Positions 10,837 to 21,609 of a DNA stretch of 48,216 bases are shown piece by piece. The stretch is from Parasitella parasitica (taxonomy: Eukaryota; Mucoromycota; Mucoromycetes; Mucorales; Mucoraceae). The position numbers were made by a program, and so were the translations under genes. Where the stretch lies: positions 31,210 to 79,425 of the forward strand of contig MU619359.1 in NCBI GenBank assembly GCA_025201805.1. Reading direction: 5' to 3'. Every line of letters starts with the position of its first letter. Within the stretch, counting starts at the first letter, position 1. The notes under the pieces are model-generated. The model had not been told where the DNA came from, made no database searches, and saw only the letters and a program-made list of their open reading frames with translations.

Positions 10837-12288
10837 ATGATTCAATTGTCAGCATATGGAGAGAGAGTGGTGGATCGTATCAGTATGATTGGCATGTGGA
10901 TTGCAGTTATTGTTTGCGTTCGAAACTTTTTCGTCTGTCTTCGGCAATATCGTCGTACGCACGGGTTAATGTAAGGGTGGTTTAGCAATGGTAGTTATGA
11001 GCACTGGTTAATATATTTCATGTACAGCCATCTAATGAACATGGCACAAGTCGTGGTATTGTTTATTCATCGTTTTCTGTACGGACTTGTTCCGTTATTT
11101 GAGATTACAACATGCGCATTTTGGCCTTTGCTTGTATCGTAAGTATTGTTTGTTGTGTTTCGATCATGCCTTTTTTTTTTTTGTCATTGCTAACGCAGCT
11201 TACGTCTATAGTCTATGGCACTTGAGTAATGTACCATGAGGTCATACAATGTGTATCGAATTATACTTACATATTTTATATGAAATATAGATTATATCCT
11301 AATCTACTCTATCATGTTCAAAAGACTCGTTATATTGGAGTCAGATAGACATTCTTTTTGGATCAAGCTTACTGGCATCTTTTTGATTACACTTCGGTTT
11401 GCTGATTGGCCTTATGAATTGGCATTTCATACGTTGCAACAGCAGCTTATGTCACAATCAGTCGAATTTGGATCCAACTGCCTTGCACAATGGTAGGTTG
11501 ACTACTTGACATTGTGTATGTATTTATTCAAATATTTGCAATAGGGGCACTGGTGTTATTACACTAAACTTTGTAGCTGATGCGTTGGCCAACCTGTTTC
11601 TTAGTGGCATGTTTGTCAGAAGGTAAATACTGGATGTTTGCGCAAATATTTTATAATGGGGACTAAGTTCATACACAACATATTCTAAAGACTTTACGTG
11701 CATATCCGAAATTCTCGGACGGTAATGAGTCATAGAAACCAGATAATCGAGTACATTGCACGCAAATCACTTGTGTGCCTAATTTTGACGTTTGTTGTTA
11801 ATTTAGCTATGAATTTATTCAAAGCAACTAGGTTTATTGGCGATCGATCTGATGTAAGATTTTTCTTTTTTAGCAAACTATCCAAATATACACAAGAGAC
11901 TAATGTAGCATTTCAGTCATTTACAGTGTATTTCGAGATTATTGAATCAACTTTATTGGTGGAAGCATTGAGAGTTGATTACACTCGGCTTCCTGAGCAA
12001 AGCTTTTGCGAACACTGTGGAATGGTGCTCAACTCCTATGGCAACAACGAGCGCAAAAATTTACATCAGCAACAAATCAACGAACAAGTCAATAATCTCA
12101 ATATACCAGAGAGAACGTCTGCCAGATCTTTTACGCCATCTTCCATCTTTTTAGATGTTTCTTACAATTCAAATAACCATCAATTACAACAACAGCACCA
12201 TTCAGATAACTGTAGTTTAAATAACACCCTCTCATCGCATGCTCATATACCTTCAACAACTCGTATGAATGGAGAAGAAGAAGTCTAG
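10837..12288 (+). CDS. Polytopic membrane protein of unknown function
   Basis: I do not recognise this family. My model has seven exons: 10837-10970, 11028-11138, 11212-11225, 11291-11492, 11545-11622, 11691-11853 and 11917-12288, giving 357 residues. Translation shows about six hydrophobic segments, among them IGMWIAVIVCVRNFFVCL, VVVLFIHRFLYGLVPLF, WIKLTGIFLITLRF, VITLNFVADALANLFLSG and KSLVCLILTFVVNLAMNLF. A cytosolic-looking tail rich in Asn, Gln and Ser carries an F-C-E-H-C-G pair of cysteines. Exon 3 would be only 14 bases. It is needed because other joins meet stops, so this part is the least certain. The intron 11854-11916 is a multiple of three without a stop, so it could be retained (+21 residues). 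Start chosen as the first ATG after the TATA box and CT tract. Confidence 0.6.
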
Positions 12289-12781
12289 CTGCATTTTTAC
12301 AAAATTACTTTCATGCATAAATACCATAATTGACTTCAGCAGGCCCTGAAAAAAACAAGCAATTCATATATACAACTTTGTACACATATTATCCCCCTTA
12401 TTTCAACACTTCAACTATTACCACTATTACTATTCATTAGTTTTTATTACTGTTAATTTTAATTAAAGAACTTGTACGGTTTATTCAATAGTAATGCTAT
12501 CAGTTTCTATAAGGCGTTCTCTTATTGTAATACAAGTGCAACTCAATATCCCTTAAAGTATTTAATGATGCCATCCTCAAAGGTTATCTAGGGCGAAATG
12601 ATTTGTACCTTTGTATGGACCAAGGAGACTTATCGTCGGCTACACAGAGCCCACTACTAATAAAGTTTAGATATTACATCTATTGCGTTTGCGACTACAT
12701 TCTTAAAAATACATTTCCTCTTTGTTATTTTACTTGATTTATATTCTGTTTTCTTTTTTCAAAATATATTATACAGTAATC
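12289..12781. other. Intergenic, CotH-like gene promoter
   Basis: No gene seen. T-rich tracts at 12728-12765 lie just before the proposed first exon of the CotH-like gene. Confidence 0.4.
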
Positions 12782-14896
12782 ATGGGGAAAGTCTATCTAA
12801 TCCATAGTAAGTTTGATGTGACCACTAGCATATGTAAATACAACGCATAGAATAATAACAGATGTATACATGACAGTTGCAATTATGACTGCAGTTTATA
12901 GTAATAGCATCGTTCATGCTCAAGCTACACAAAACTACGATGTTTCGACTACCACATTCAGTGTCATACACTCACCAAACTTTTATCCAAATCGAACCAG
13001 CAACCGTCCTGACAACAAGATGGGAGTGAGACTGGAGGGCAATGACAAAATCTACCTCTTGGATAATGCCAATTCCACAGACAGTCTTCTCTACACTGGT
13101 ATTGCTGATGTACCTTTGCTATTTACCCGTTACAAGTATGTAGTTGTAAATTCTCGTAACAAAGAGGTGGACAGTGAACCATTCTATCGCGATTTGGAGC
13201 AGCACAAAAACGGGGCATTTACTCCGTATGAGTTTTATGGCCGTCATCGTGCCCAGATACAACAATATATCAGCCGCAAACAGCAGCATACATTACCACA
13301 AGTCAAATGGACATATAAGGATGCGCAAAAGGAGCACAGGTACAGCGAAGGCCTGGATCGAGGCCAAGTTCACCCTGTCAATGACATTCCAACATGGCAT
13401 ATTCAAGCAAATCCAGCAGATTTTGGAACTTTGACAGAGAACATTCTGCAAGATGTTGGTATCACTGCAAATGTAACTCGCGTCAGTTCAAGCCATATTG
13501 AGCAATTTCGAAATGTCAAGATTGAATTGAGCGGACAGACATCAAGGTTGTTTAAAAAACTGTCTTATAGCGTTCATATTGATAAAGAAGGCTCCATAAA
13601 TGGCTACCGACGTTTCAAGCTACGTTCATGTGCTACTGACCCTAGTTACATGCGAGAAAAACTGTTTTATGATATCCTGGACGCTTCCAAATTACCAACT
13701 GCAAAAGCTTCCTATATTAGGTAAATAAATAATAGCGCGTTGCTAATAATGAATGATTCGATTCAACGATTTGTATCCACAGATTATTCATCAATCAAGA
13801 ACCTCAAGGGCTTTATCTGGTCGTTGACAACTACAAAAACCCATTCTTGAGAAATGTATTAGGGAATGGAAAATCCAGCTACAAACACGGCGCATTATTT
13901 CAAGGAAGTATGCAAGAAAATCCATTAGCTGTTGGTAAGCTTCAATCAGGAGCAAATCTGGGCTATTTAGGCCCTTCCAGCAATGATTATATTGAAAGCA
14001 GCGTTAATTTGAGCTCCTACAAGGTACAAGAAATAGCCCATGGTGACAAATCAAAGGATAATTTAGCAAGTCTTGTATCTTTTATCAAGTTTATCCAAGA
14101 GACAAGCAAGCGCAAGCATGCCAGAAAGAGGGGTGAGAAGAAATTGACTGATGAATGGAATAAGCGATTCGATGTTTCCTTGTTCTTGAAGCAGTACGTT
14201 TTTAATTAGTACATATATGGCTGTTTACCTATTGATCTTATCGTTATTTATTGTGTAATTGCAAACAGTATTGTATTTGAGGTTTTGTTAGGTCATGGTG
14301 ATGGCTACATGGGAGCAGCACACAATTACATGCTCTACCAGGACCTAGAACAGCATGGAAGATTTGTTTGGTTAGCCTCAGATTTAGACCAAACAATGGG
14401 AAGCACGCTCAAGGCAAATAGGTCCACTCCTGCTCATTCAGCATTCCAACAGCTCGACCGCTTTGGCTTGTTTAGTCAAACAGCAAACCGACCCCTTGTT
14501 AACCAACTCTTTCAGATCAAGCCTTTTGCTGACAGGTTTTATCAGATATTTTCAGATGTCAACCACTCATTGTTCAAATCGAATGCAATCACAGACCATA
14601 TTATATACCTGCAAAATCTTATAGAGCAAGACGTGGAGTGGGACCAACATCTAGATGCTTACCGCCCTGATAACTTTATCAAGAACAAGCATGTCTACGA
14701 TGATCAGTTGAATCAAAAGGTGTTGCAGTTGCCGTTAGGCCGAGATTTCATAGATAGAATTAGCAGTAAATCTATCGGTTTTAGAGCGGCCATTGAAGGG
14801 CCCATTACAGGCCATCCTTCCATCACTTCGTTGTTTGCTTGGTTTACAGACGCAAGCCAATACCTAGACAAATTTGTCGAATCATTAAAGAATTGA
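12782..14896 (+). CDS. CotH-family secreted protein (CotH kinase-like domain)
   Basis: Member of the CotH family, secretory-pathway or cell-surface proteins related to the Bacillus spore-coat kinase CotH and expanded in Mucorales, where some members are surface invasins. Exons 12782-12806, 12862-13720, 13783-14193 and 14269-14896 give 640 residues. The N-terminus (ending near SNSIVHAQA) is hydrophobic like a signal peptide. If the tiny first exon is wrong, the start would be 12870. Family blocks: GYRRFKLRSCATDPSYMREKL, a helix with LPTAKASYIRLFIN, EPQGLYLVVDNY, and WLASDLDQTMGS, the usual late acidic motif. The protein ends soon after the domain, with no Ser/Thr-rich stalk or hydrophobic tail, so a GPI anchor is not predicted and it is probably soluble. 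Nothing here shows a role in invasion. Confidence 0.88.
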
Positions 14897-15029
14897 TTGG
14901 GTGACATTATTTAGCTAACCGATTTATGGTCATGATATTTGACCTCTTGTTTAACCAGGCCCCGCTGGTATTTTTCTTTCCTCTTTTACTCTTTCCTCTG
15001 GTTTATTTTGAACTGTTGTATTATAATAG

Positions 15030-15185
15030 ATGGCAAGCTTTTCTATTGAATTGAGTCAATAAAACAGCAACTAACATCCAGATACCCTTTAGTCTGCCAG
15101 AATCATAGCACAAATTGTCGTCTCTTTGGGTTCTGTTGTAACTAGAGCTTTCGTAGCTGCATACAAACAAGCCGCCGCCAGTAAG

Positions 15186-15219
<34 letters not shown>

Positions 15220-15688
15220 CATTATTATTACTGTGTGGGATAGGGATCACTTACGATCGCCATTGATAGATGCTGGTAAAAATGGAGGTGCACAGGCTGC
15301 ATCGGGCGGTAGAGCTGGTACCAGGGAAGGCGTTGTGGATGCTTTAACTCGCAAGACTGGCATGTCTATGGAAGAGGCCTGTCAAATTTTGAATATTACA
15401 AAAGAGGCTGATCTTACAAAACTGTCGAAGGCAAGTTGACTATTATGCTTTGCTGGGATTTGTCTAACCCATTGACATTTTCTACAGAATTACGACCATT
15501 TATTTTCAGCAAATGATCCAGCCAAAGGAGGCTCCTTTTACATTCAATCCAAAGTGGTGAGGGCCAAAGAGAGATTTGACATGGAGAAAGCATCAGAGTT
15601 AAAAACAAAGGCAACTGAAGAGGCAGCAGCAGCAGCAGCAAAAGCAGCCGAATCCCAGCAACCACCTCCACCTCCACCCAATGCTTGA
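15030..15688 (+). CDS. PAM16: PAM16/TIM16, J-like subunit of the mitochondrial import motor
   Basis: Pam16 pairs with the J-protein Pam18 on the matrix side of TIM23 and holds back its stimulation of Hsp70. Exons 15030-15032, 15093-15180, 15270-15430 and 15488-15688 give 150 residues. Exon 1 would be the ATG alone. The first intron (GCAAGC...TTTAG, with CTAAC near 15071) and the third (GCAAGT...ACAG) are GC-AG introns. This joining gives [15 protein letters not shown], then [14 protein letters not shown]. The J-like region follows ([34 protein letters not shown]), with the Pam16-type degenerate motif (the LSKNYDHLF region) in place of HPD. The tail is Ala-rich, then Pro-rich. Intron 2 contains a 30-T run (15188-15217). 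No in-frame ATG was found nearer to the conserved SARIIAQ block. Confidence 0.88.
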
Positions 15689-15833
15689 TCCGTTTTTGTT
15701 TTGATTTTTCAACTTATTACATACAATAAACCATAAAATAGATCCTTTTTTTTATTTATTTTATTCATGTAATAGTTATGTGGTTCTCTTATAGAGAGGG
15801 GATAGTTTGGATATTGATGATGGGAGGCGTATC

Positions 15834-16734
15834 TCAAGCTCTGCATGATCCAAAAGCTATAAAAGAGGGTACTTTATTAATGATGTATTCAAAGATGGCG
15901 AACAAACAAACGACTTACTGGGGAAACCACAGACAGATGCAGCGATAAAGTATGCAATCAACTACAAAAGATATTAAAAGGATATGTTGGCGATCGAATA
16001 AACTGAATTCACATGCTACTTACAAAGCAAACCAAACAAATCATGGCCATAATCTTGGTATTTTTCCACCACATGGCACGCTTCAAATGTGTGCTTCTCT
16101 TTTTAAAGGCAAATGCTTGCTGATTCAAATTATCAGTTTTGTCAACCAACAGCTCAATACGTTCACCTCTCTCCAAGACTCTTTCAATATTATGAACCAT
16201 CACATCCTTGACTTGCTCGATTTCACCATGAACTTGCTTCAAACGATCCGCATTTGGATTTGTTGAAAAGTATTCCATTTGTTTTTCGATCACTCGAGAA
16301 AACTCGTTCAGACCGTAAGGTGGTGCTTCAAATGCTCTGTTCTTACCATATGTGTTGAGGAACCTTTCTTTTAAATCTTGTAAAAAGATAAAGGGGATAC
16401 GGCGACCAAACGAATCATCAGCCATGCACATGTAAGTAATGCCATCTTCACAAATGTAATGAAACAGATATCTAAATATATACAGCCATGAATAACAGGG
16501 CAAGTCTGTACAGCCAATTGCTGCCTTACCTATCGTAAACATAGGTCAGTTTGGAGTTGTTTGGTGGGATTTTTTCAAGAATAGCTTGAGTCACTGCATC
16601 AGCAAGGAAAAAATATTAGTTGGTAGTTTTCAAGTTATTCAGTATACCTTACCCGTGGCGAAATTTCCGCTGCTATTGGTGTGCTCTGCCAGGATGGTTG
16701 ATCCACGAGCAACAAGGCCATAAATAAGCGACAT
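15834..16734 (-). CDS. VAMP7: VAMP7-type longin R-SNARE
   Basis: Vesicle R-SNARE for fusion with late endosome, vacuole or plasma membrane. Exons on the minus strand: 16734-16653, 16593-16530, 16471-16024, 15961-15919 and 15856-15834, giving 219 residues, the usual VAMP7 length. Longin domain: MSLIYGLVARGSTILAEHT, then YLFHYICEDGITYMCMADD and FLQDLKERFLNTYG. SNARE motif: QVHGEIEQVKDVMVHNIERVLERGERIELLVDKTDNL, split here as QVHGEIEQVKDVMVHNIERV and LERGERIELLVDKTDNL, with the central-layer Arg in LERGER. Membrane anchor: KIMAMICLVCF then LIAYFIAASVCGF across the fourth exon. The last 23-base exon, giving a TFGSCRA end, is the least certain. Reading through instead adds about 16 unrelated residues. 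Confidence 0.92.
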
Positions 16735-16809
16735 GTTTAGCGAAATAAAATGATGTAAAAAAAAAAGAGGATTAAAAAGAAAAGTGATACAACGAAGGGC
16801 AAGGCATGT

Positions 16810-17064
16810 CTATTTGTTAGTTAATGCTTCTACACGTGATAGATCCCCGACTATCGCCATCAATTTACTCATCACCAGCCGCTTGGAAAAAGATGGCTTG
16901 CCGTACAGTCTCCTATCATGACGTAGATTGGCCCAGTAAACAGAGCTGCGTCCCTGATACGTTTGATGGATCAGGATACAAACATGCTGTGTGAAGTCAA
17001 TATAAACAATAATGTATGCCTGTCTGTACAGCTGTTTGGCAAGCGTACACTGTAGAATTTGCAT
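16810..17064 (-). CDS. Possible small gene, unrecognised
   Basis: An 84-residue open frame with an internal block of alternating hydrophobic residues (QAYIIVYIDFTQHVCILIHQ) and a Lys/Arg-rich end. A separate upstream frame starting near 17168 (MAGTSYTYRNNKLLNAPK) could be a first exon, but the only splice candidate between them is 26 bases, too short for this genome. I cannot assign a family. It may be a broken or mispredicted gene between the SNARE and glucanase genes. Confidence 0.25.
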   Translation of the reverse strand: MQILQCTLAKQLYRQAYIIVYIDFTQHVCILIHQTYQGRSSVYWANLRHDRRLYGKPSFSKRLVMSKLMAIVGDLSRVEALTNK

Positions 17065-17425
17065 TGCTGTTGATGCAGCAATCTGCTGCTACCATTTATT
17101 GAAATCACTGGCTTTTGGTGCATTAAGGAGCTTATTGTTTCGGTATGTATAGGATGTTCCCGCCATTTCATAACCTACGGCAAATTCTGGCTCTGGAGTT
17201 TGTTTTTTCAGATATTGCTTTCGACACAGTCAATCTCCCAGCCATCTCTACAGCAAATCTAAATTTACTTCCAAGATTTCTATCCATAATAGGTCTAAGG
17301 GTCTTGGCACTCAAGTGGTCACCAAAGAACAGGGCCAATAAAAGAAACATGCGAAGCCCTTGTCTAGTGAATAGCCTTGCTTCTGAATCGTCTTTTTAAT
17401 GGCAGTGTCTCAGGATGGAAAGACT

Positions 17426-17433
17426 TATATAAG
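17426..17433 (+). promoter_or_regulatory. TATA box candidate for the GH17 gene
   Basis: TATATAAG lies 48 bases before the ATG at 17481, with a T-rich stretch between. This is a good core promoter layout. Confidence 0.5.
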
Positions 17434-17480
17434 GATCTGTATTTTCTCTTTGCGTTCACTTGCAAGGAACTTCTTAAAAA

Positions 17481-18405
17481 ATGTTGAATTTCTTGACACT
17501 CATCTTACTGTTTACTGCTTTGAGTTCAGTAGCAGGTGAAAACTACTTTTACGGTCTCAACTATGGCATCAATCAAAACGCTTGTCCCTCCTACGAAACC
17601 ATAAAGTCTGAATTCACGCAAATCAAAAAGTATACAAATCGTGTTCGCACGTTTTCTTTGTCTGTTTGCAATGAAGGTGCTTTGGCATTACAAGCAGCGA
17701 ATGAACTGGGCATGAACATCTATTTGGGCATGTGGATCGATCGTCCTGATACATTCGACGCCGAAATGGCAGCATTGAAGAACATCCTTGCCAACACGCA
17801 GCAAGAATCTTTGGACAAAGTAGATGCTCTTATTGTTGGCTCTGAGGTTCTCTACAGAAAAGATACTGATGCAAACTCATTGGCAAATTACATTAGCACC
17901 GTTAGAGATTTGGTAAAACCAAAGGGTATTAGCGTAACCACTGCCGATGTCTACTACGAGTTCCCTCCTGTAGTCGTTGAGAAATTGGACTTTTTAATGA
18001 TGTAAATTTATCTTTGTAATAAGAACATGTCATATGTCTAACTGTTTGAGTAGGAATGCGTTCCCCTATTGGGAAGGAGTAACTGCAGACCAAGGTGCTT
18101 CCACGTTGATGGCTCATTATGATTCCGTTGTACAAAAAGCTAATGGTAAACCTGTTCGTATTTCTGAGACTGGCTGGCCTTCGTCTGGTGGCAACTTTGG
18201 TGCTTCCGTTGCTTCACCAGCTAACGAAAAATTGTACCTGTCAAATGTTCTTTGTATCACTCGACAAAGAAACATTGACTTGATCTACTTTTCTGCCAGA
18301 GATGAACCTTACAAGGCCGGTGTAGAAGCCTACTGGGGTGTTATGTACTCTAATTTCACTCTAAAGAGTAACCTTCCCACCACGTTACTTGCAAATCCAT
18401 GCTAA
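17481..18405 (+). CDS. Secreted GH17 beta-1,3-glucanase-like protein
   Basis: Glycoside hydrolase family 17, whose members hydrolyse or remodel beta-1,3-glucan in cell walls. Two exons (17481-18001, 18054-18405) give 290 residues, the size of a single GH17 catalytic barrel. A clean signal peptide (MLNFLTLILLFTALSSVAG) is followed by FYGLNYGINQNACPS. The proton-donor region is VGSEVLYR (E122) and the nucleophile region ISETGWPSSG (E212), both with the expected Glu, so the enzyme looks active. After that come FSARDEPYKAG and EAYWGVMYSNFTLK. No GPI signal, transmembrane helix or carbohydrate-binding module is seen, so it is probably secreted to the wall. Targets in Mucorales, whose walls are mainly chitin and chitosan, are not obvious from sequence. 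Confidence 0.93.
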
Positions 18406-18521
18406 ATTCGATTTTGAATTGATCATTAAATAAAATTTATTCTTTTTCTTTTTTTTTTGTACAAATGGTCGTAGTGTGCCGAGGAAAAGAGTGCGTGTAT
18501 GTTTGTTGTTGATTACAATAT

Positions 18522-19393
18522 CTAAAGAGTCTTTTGTCTGTCATCCTCTGCTTCACTGATTAATATATCATCGATTTTGGTCATGGTTTCACTTTTGTTG
18601 GCTACAGCGCCAACAGTTACTGAAGGTGATGATTTGATCCACTCTTTGGGGAACTCTAGTCTCTGCTTAGGCTGTGGCAAATCAAGAGGAATATCAGCAA
18701 AAGTATCCTTGTGATCCTAACTCACTTATCAGCAAAAGTATCATTTACAACATTAGCGATGCTTATTACCTTTGCCTCCTTGATCAACTTTTGCAAAGTA
18801 TCAATCAAAAACTTTTTGTTTTGCTTGCGATGAGGGAATTTTTCGCTTGACATAGTCAATTCCTCCGTATTTACATTGTATCTAGGTCCACTCAACAATA
18901 AGAGTTTGTGCTTTTCTGTCTCGTTTAATCCTAGATCAGCAATCTTGACACTCAATACTGCTTTACGTTCTACAGGATGTCCTTCACCCAAGTAAGTATG
19001 CGACTTGAACCTCAAAATTTGATCATTTGCAGGTGCTTGAAAAGGTTTGGCATATGCTACAAATGATAAAACCAGGGGGGAGGTAGGGTTAAAACATCAA
19101 ATTGACAATGACAAATGTATAATATATATATGTTATTTTTTACCATTCAACTTGGGTAATTCAAATTCTGTTTTTCTCAAGTATTGACGAACCTGCCTGA
19201 TATTATCAAAGAGGTTATGCCCAACAGTGGTTTGGTCATCAAAGTTAAATTTTGGCATAAAGTCGACATCAAATTTCTTTTCGGCTTTTCTACGAGTGCC
19301 AGTTTGACGGCCTGCTAGTGCAATAGAGCTGGTTGAGAATTGTTTCATAGCAACCTTGCTAGTGCTGCTGATGTTCACTACTTGCTTCAACAT
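18522..19393 (-). CDS. MRPS35: Mitochondrial small ribosomal subunit protein mS35
   Basis: Structural protein of the mitochondrial small ribosomal subunit (mS35; Rsm24 in yeast). Exons 19393-19144, 19056-18770 and 18707-18522 give 240 residues. The N-terminus is Ser/Thr/Lys-rich without acids (MLKQVVNISSTSKVAMKQFS), a mitochondrial targeting type. The conserved core reads RKAVLSVKIADLGLNETEKH, KLLLLSGPRYNVNTEELTMS, KFPHRKQNKKFLIDTLQKLI and DTFADIPLDLPQPKQRL. The second intron carries a 16-base copy of the start of exon 3 (18727-18742 equals 18692-18707), described under findings. The ATG at 19393 is the first in frame with the targeting sequence. Confidence 0.9.
18692..18742. repeat. 16-bp direct duplication across an intron/exon junction
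   Basis: TATCAGCAAAAGTATC occurs at 18692-18707 (the start of mS35 exon 3, read on the minus strand) and again at 18727-18742 inside the preceding intron. The two copies are identical and 19 bases apart. Confidence 0.9.
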
Positions 19394-20501
19394 GTTTGAC
19401 AAGATTTTTGTTAAAAACAAAAAGAATACATTTCTATTTTACTAGGGCAAGGCCAACCTGCCTTCAAAACATTCAAACTCAAAAAGTAGCCCAATGTGAC
19501 GTGAGGACACTATCTACCTCAGTGTTCATCCAATGCCAACCACAATGATAGCAAACAGGGAAACCCTACCTCAACAGCATGTTGAGTTTTTTTTTCATTT
19601 TATAGCTTCAACATCTCGTAGTAGCCTAATCTAGTATTTTAGCATTCTCATTTAGCTTATCGTTGAACAATACTCTTAGTGAACGTTCCTTCTGGACTAC
19701 CTTACTAATCACAATCGACTACAAAGGCCATTGATTAAACTGAGGGCTTAGTATAACTTACACTATCACTACTATATTATGAGCGTTTATTGTTATTGAT
19801 ATCATTACCATGAAAGTGCTTTATAAAAGCTAAAACTTTACATCAATAAAAATCTAAGTTTTGATTTTTCCTTTTTTTTTTTTTTCTTGCCATTCAGCAA
19901 TTTAGTCAAAAATAATCAAGATTAACCTTTCTTTTCAAGAATAGAGGGTGATCTTACTATTCATCTGCAGAAGCAAAAATACACGTGTCGCAGGTTTGTT
20001 TCTTTATTTTCTAGTATCCATAAAAAAAGGTGTTTATAATGAAACATTTGAGATAGAATTTGATAAAAAACTTGGTTTTGATGTAAAAGTCTAAACTCCA
20101 AATCAATCTTTTGCATCTAAACTTTGATTTCATCCTACTGATATCAAAGCAATGGATAGCATATCCTTAAGAGCATTCGAATAATTTATATTGTATGTCT
20201 TCTTTGAGTGATAGTACTATTTTATATTTTTTTCTACATTTTTTACAATAAATGTGAGCTGCGTGTATGATGTACATGTACACTATTTAAGACTAAAAAG
20301 CTGCTCGTATTCGTGGAAACTATCTCAAGAAAATTCTATAAATCACTTGCCTTTGACGGAAAGAAATAAATTTCCAAAAACTGTAGATCATTAACTTTGA
20401 AAGCAAGAAGGACCTCTTACTCAGTGGTTTTGATTGAATTTTCAAAATGCCCAACATCCAATTGAACTAAATAATTGTGTAAGGCCTCATCATTGCCTCA
20501 A
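19394..20501. other. Intergenic, no gene seen
   Basis: AT-rich. It includes the mS35 promoter and T-rich tracts near 19868-19883. No coding frame with recognisable motifs on either strand. Confidence 0.5.
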
Positions 20502-20787
20502 ATGGCTTCATTAGAGTTGAAGAGAAATGTATCAGAAACTACTGGATCAAAGCGTAAAGTACAGATTGGCTCTTTGCAAAACGATATGGAATCGCTACCT
20601 CCTCATTTACATGACACGACAAACTTCCAGGTGTAAAAAACGATCTCCAGACCCAAAGCGCCTTCCACTTGAAATTTGGATCATATTCGCAGCATATACA
20701 TTATGCATGGTTGCATCAGCTCAGTTGATTGGTGTAGGTCTCACAAACTGCCAACGTTACGATATAATAATGTATACATTCGGATGA
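20502..20787 (+). pseudogene. Probable F-box gene relic
   Basis: An ATG at 20502 opens a short frame (MASLELKRNVSETTGSKRKV) that stops soon. A second frame carries DPKRLPLEIWIIFAAYTLCM then VASAQLIG, which resembles the LPxEIWxxIF start of an F-box. A GTGTAAAA...CGCAG stretch could be an intron, but no frame then continues beyond about 20787. F-box proteins are many in Mucorales. This looks like a truncated, frameshifted copy, and the assignment rests on one short motif. Confidence 0.4.
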
Positions 20788-21054
20788 TGACAATTGCGTA
20801 GTACCAATTTTTTCATGAACATGCATAATTAAAGCAAGATCTCTTAACCACAGCCAGAACAAGCAAATCGATGATGAAAAAGTTCAGATTAAACAGATTA
20901 TACACATACGTTCAGCAGTTTACAACAACAACAAAAACAAAACAAAAAATTTGCATCGTATACATGGATCTACAGGCTACTGAATCAAGTTTAGAATCAA
21001 ATTTCAAATCCAACATTTAATGTGCTTGTTGGGTCTCTACATTAGTAACTTTTT

Positions 21055-21609
21055 TTATTTTTTAAATAATCCCTTGACTCTATTCATAACCCCACGCTTT
21101 CTACCGTGCTCCTTTTCATGCTGTTGATTCTGTTTCTCATCTACTACTGGCTGCTGATTATCGCTTGTTGCTGTTGCGGACAACCCAGAGAAGCTAGACT
21201 GCAATTCTTGGATAGTTTGCATGTCCAGTTGAATACCAGCCGCCTGCATACTTTGAGCCAGTTTTTTAACATCTTCCTTGATTTCAGGGTCATTCATGAC
21301 CTTCATGACCTGCATAAAACTAGGTTGCTTCCCAGACACATCAACGCCTTTAGACTGAAGCAATTGAGTAAAATCTATAAGCTGCTGCATGATTTGAGGG
21401 TGCTGTTGAATTTTTTCGATGAGTGGATGCTGAGGTGGTGGAGTCTGTTGCCAGTCGTGCGAGGAAGCAAACAATTGTTTTGCGCTTGTGTGCATTCTGC
21501 TTCTAGTAGCAGTCAAGTAGATGCTGCGTTGACATTGGACACGAAATGTACTGAGGATAAGCTGGCGAGTGGTAGGTAAGGTTGCCTTTTGAATAATACG
21601 ATACAACAT
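21055..21609 (-). CDS. Small mitochondrial-type protein with STI1-like helices
   Basis: Intronless, 184 residues. The first 45 or so residues are rich in Arg, Thr and Ser without acids (MLYRIIQKATLPTTRQLILS), typical of a mitochondrial presequence. The middle holds helical blocks, HPLIEKIQQHPQIMQQLIDF and FMQVMKVMNDPEIKEDVKKL, with the N-P/H-P spacing seen in STI1/DP-type domains of co-chaperones. The C-terminus is Gln-rich, then basic (RKRGVMNRVKGLFKK). I know no named orthologue. A role with chaperones in mitochondria is an inference from these two traits only. Another open frame on the opposite strand (21106-21579) is Leu/Cys-rich and looks like a shadow. Confidence 0.65.
   Translation of the reverse strand: MLYRIIQKATLPTTRQLILSTFRVQCQRSIYLTATRSRMHTSAKQLFASSHDWQQTPPPQHPLIEKIQQHPQIMQQLIDFTQLLQSKGVDVSGKQPSFMQVMKVMNDPEIKEDVKKLAQSMQAAGIQLDMQTIQELQSSFSGLSATATSDNQQPVVDEKQNQQHEKEHGRKRGVMNRVKGLFKK

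Noticed and set aside
14713-14907. Minus-strand frame under the CotH-like gene end
   Set aside because: Shadow of the last CotH exon, with no features of its own.
17145-17399. Open frames on both strands just upstream of the glucanase gene
   Set aside because: No recognisable motif or splice continuation. They overlap each other and the glucanase promoter.
21106-21579. 157-residue plus-strand open frame opposite the small mitochondrial-type gene
   Set aside because: Leu/Cys/Arg-rich with no domain. The minus frame has a proper presequence and helical domain, so this is its shadow.
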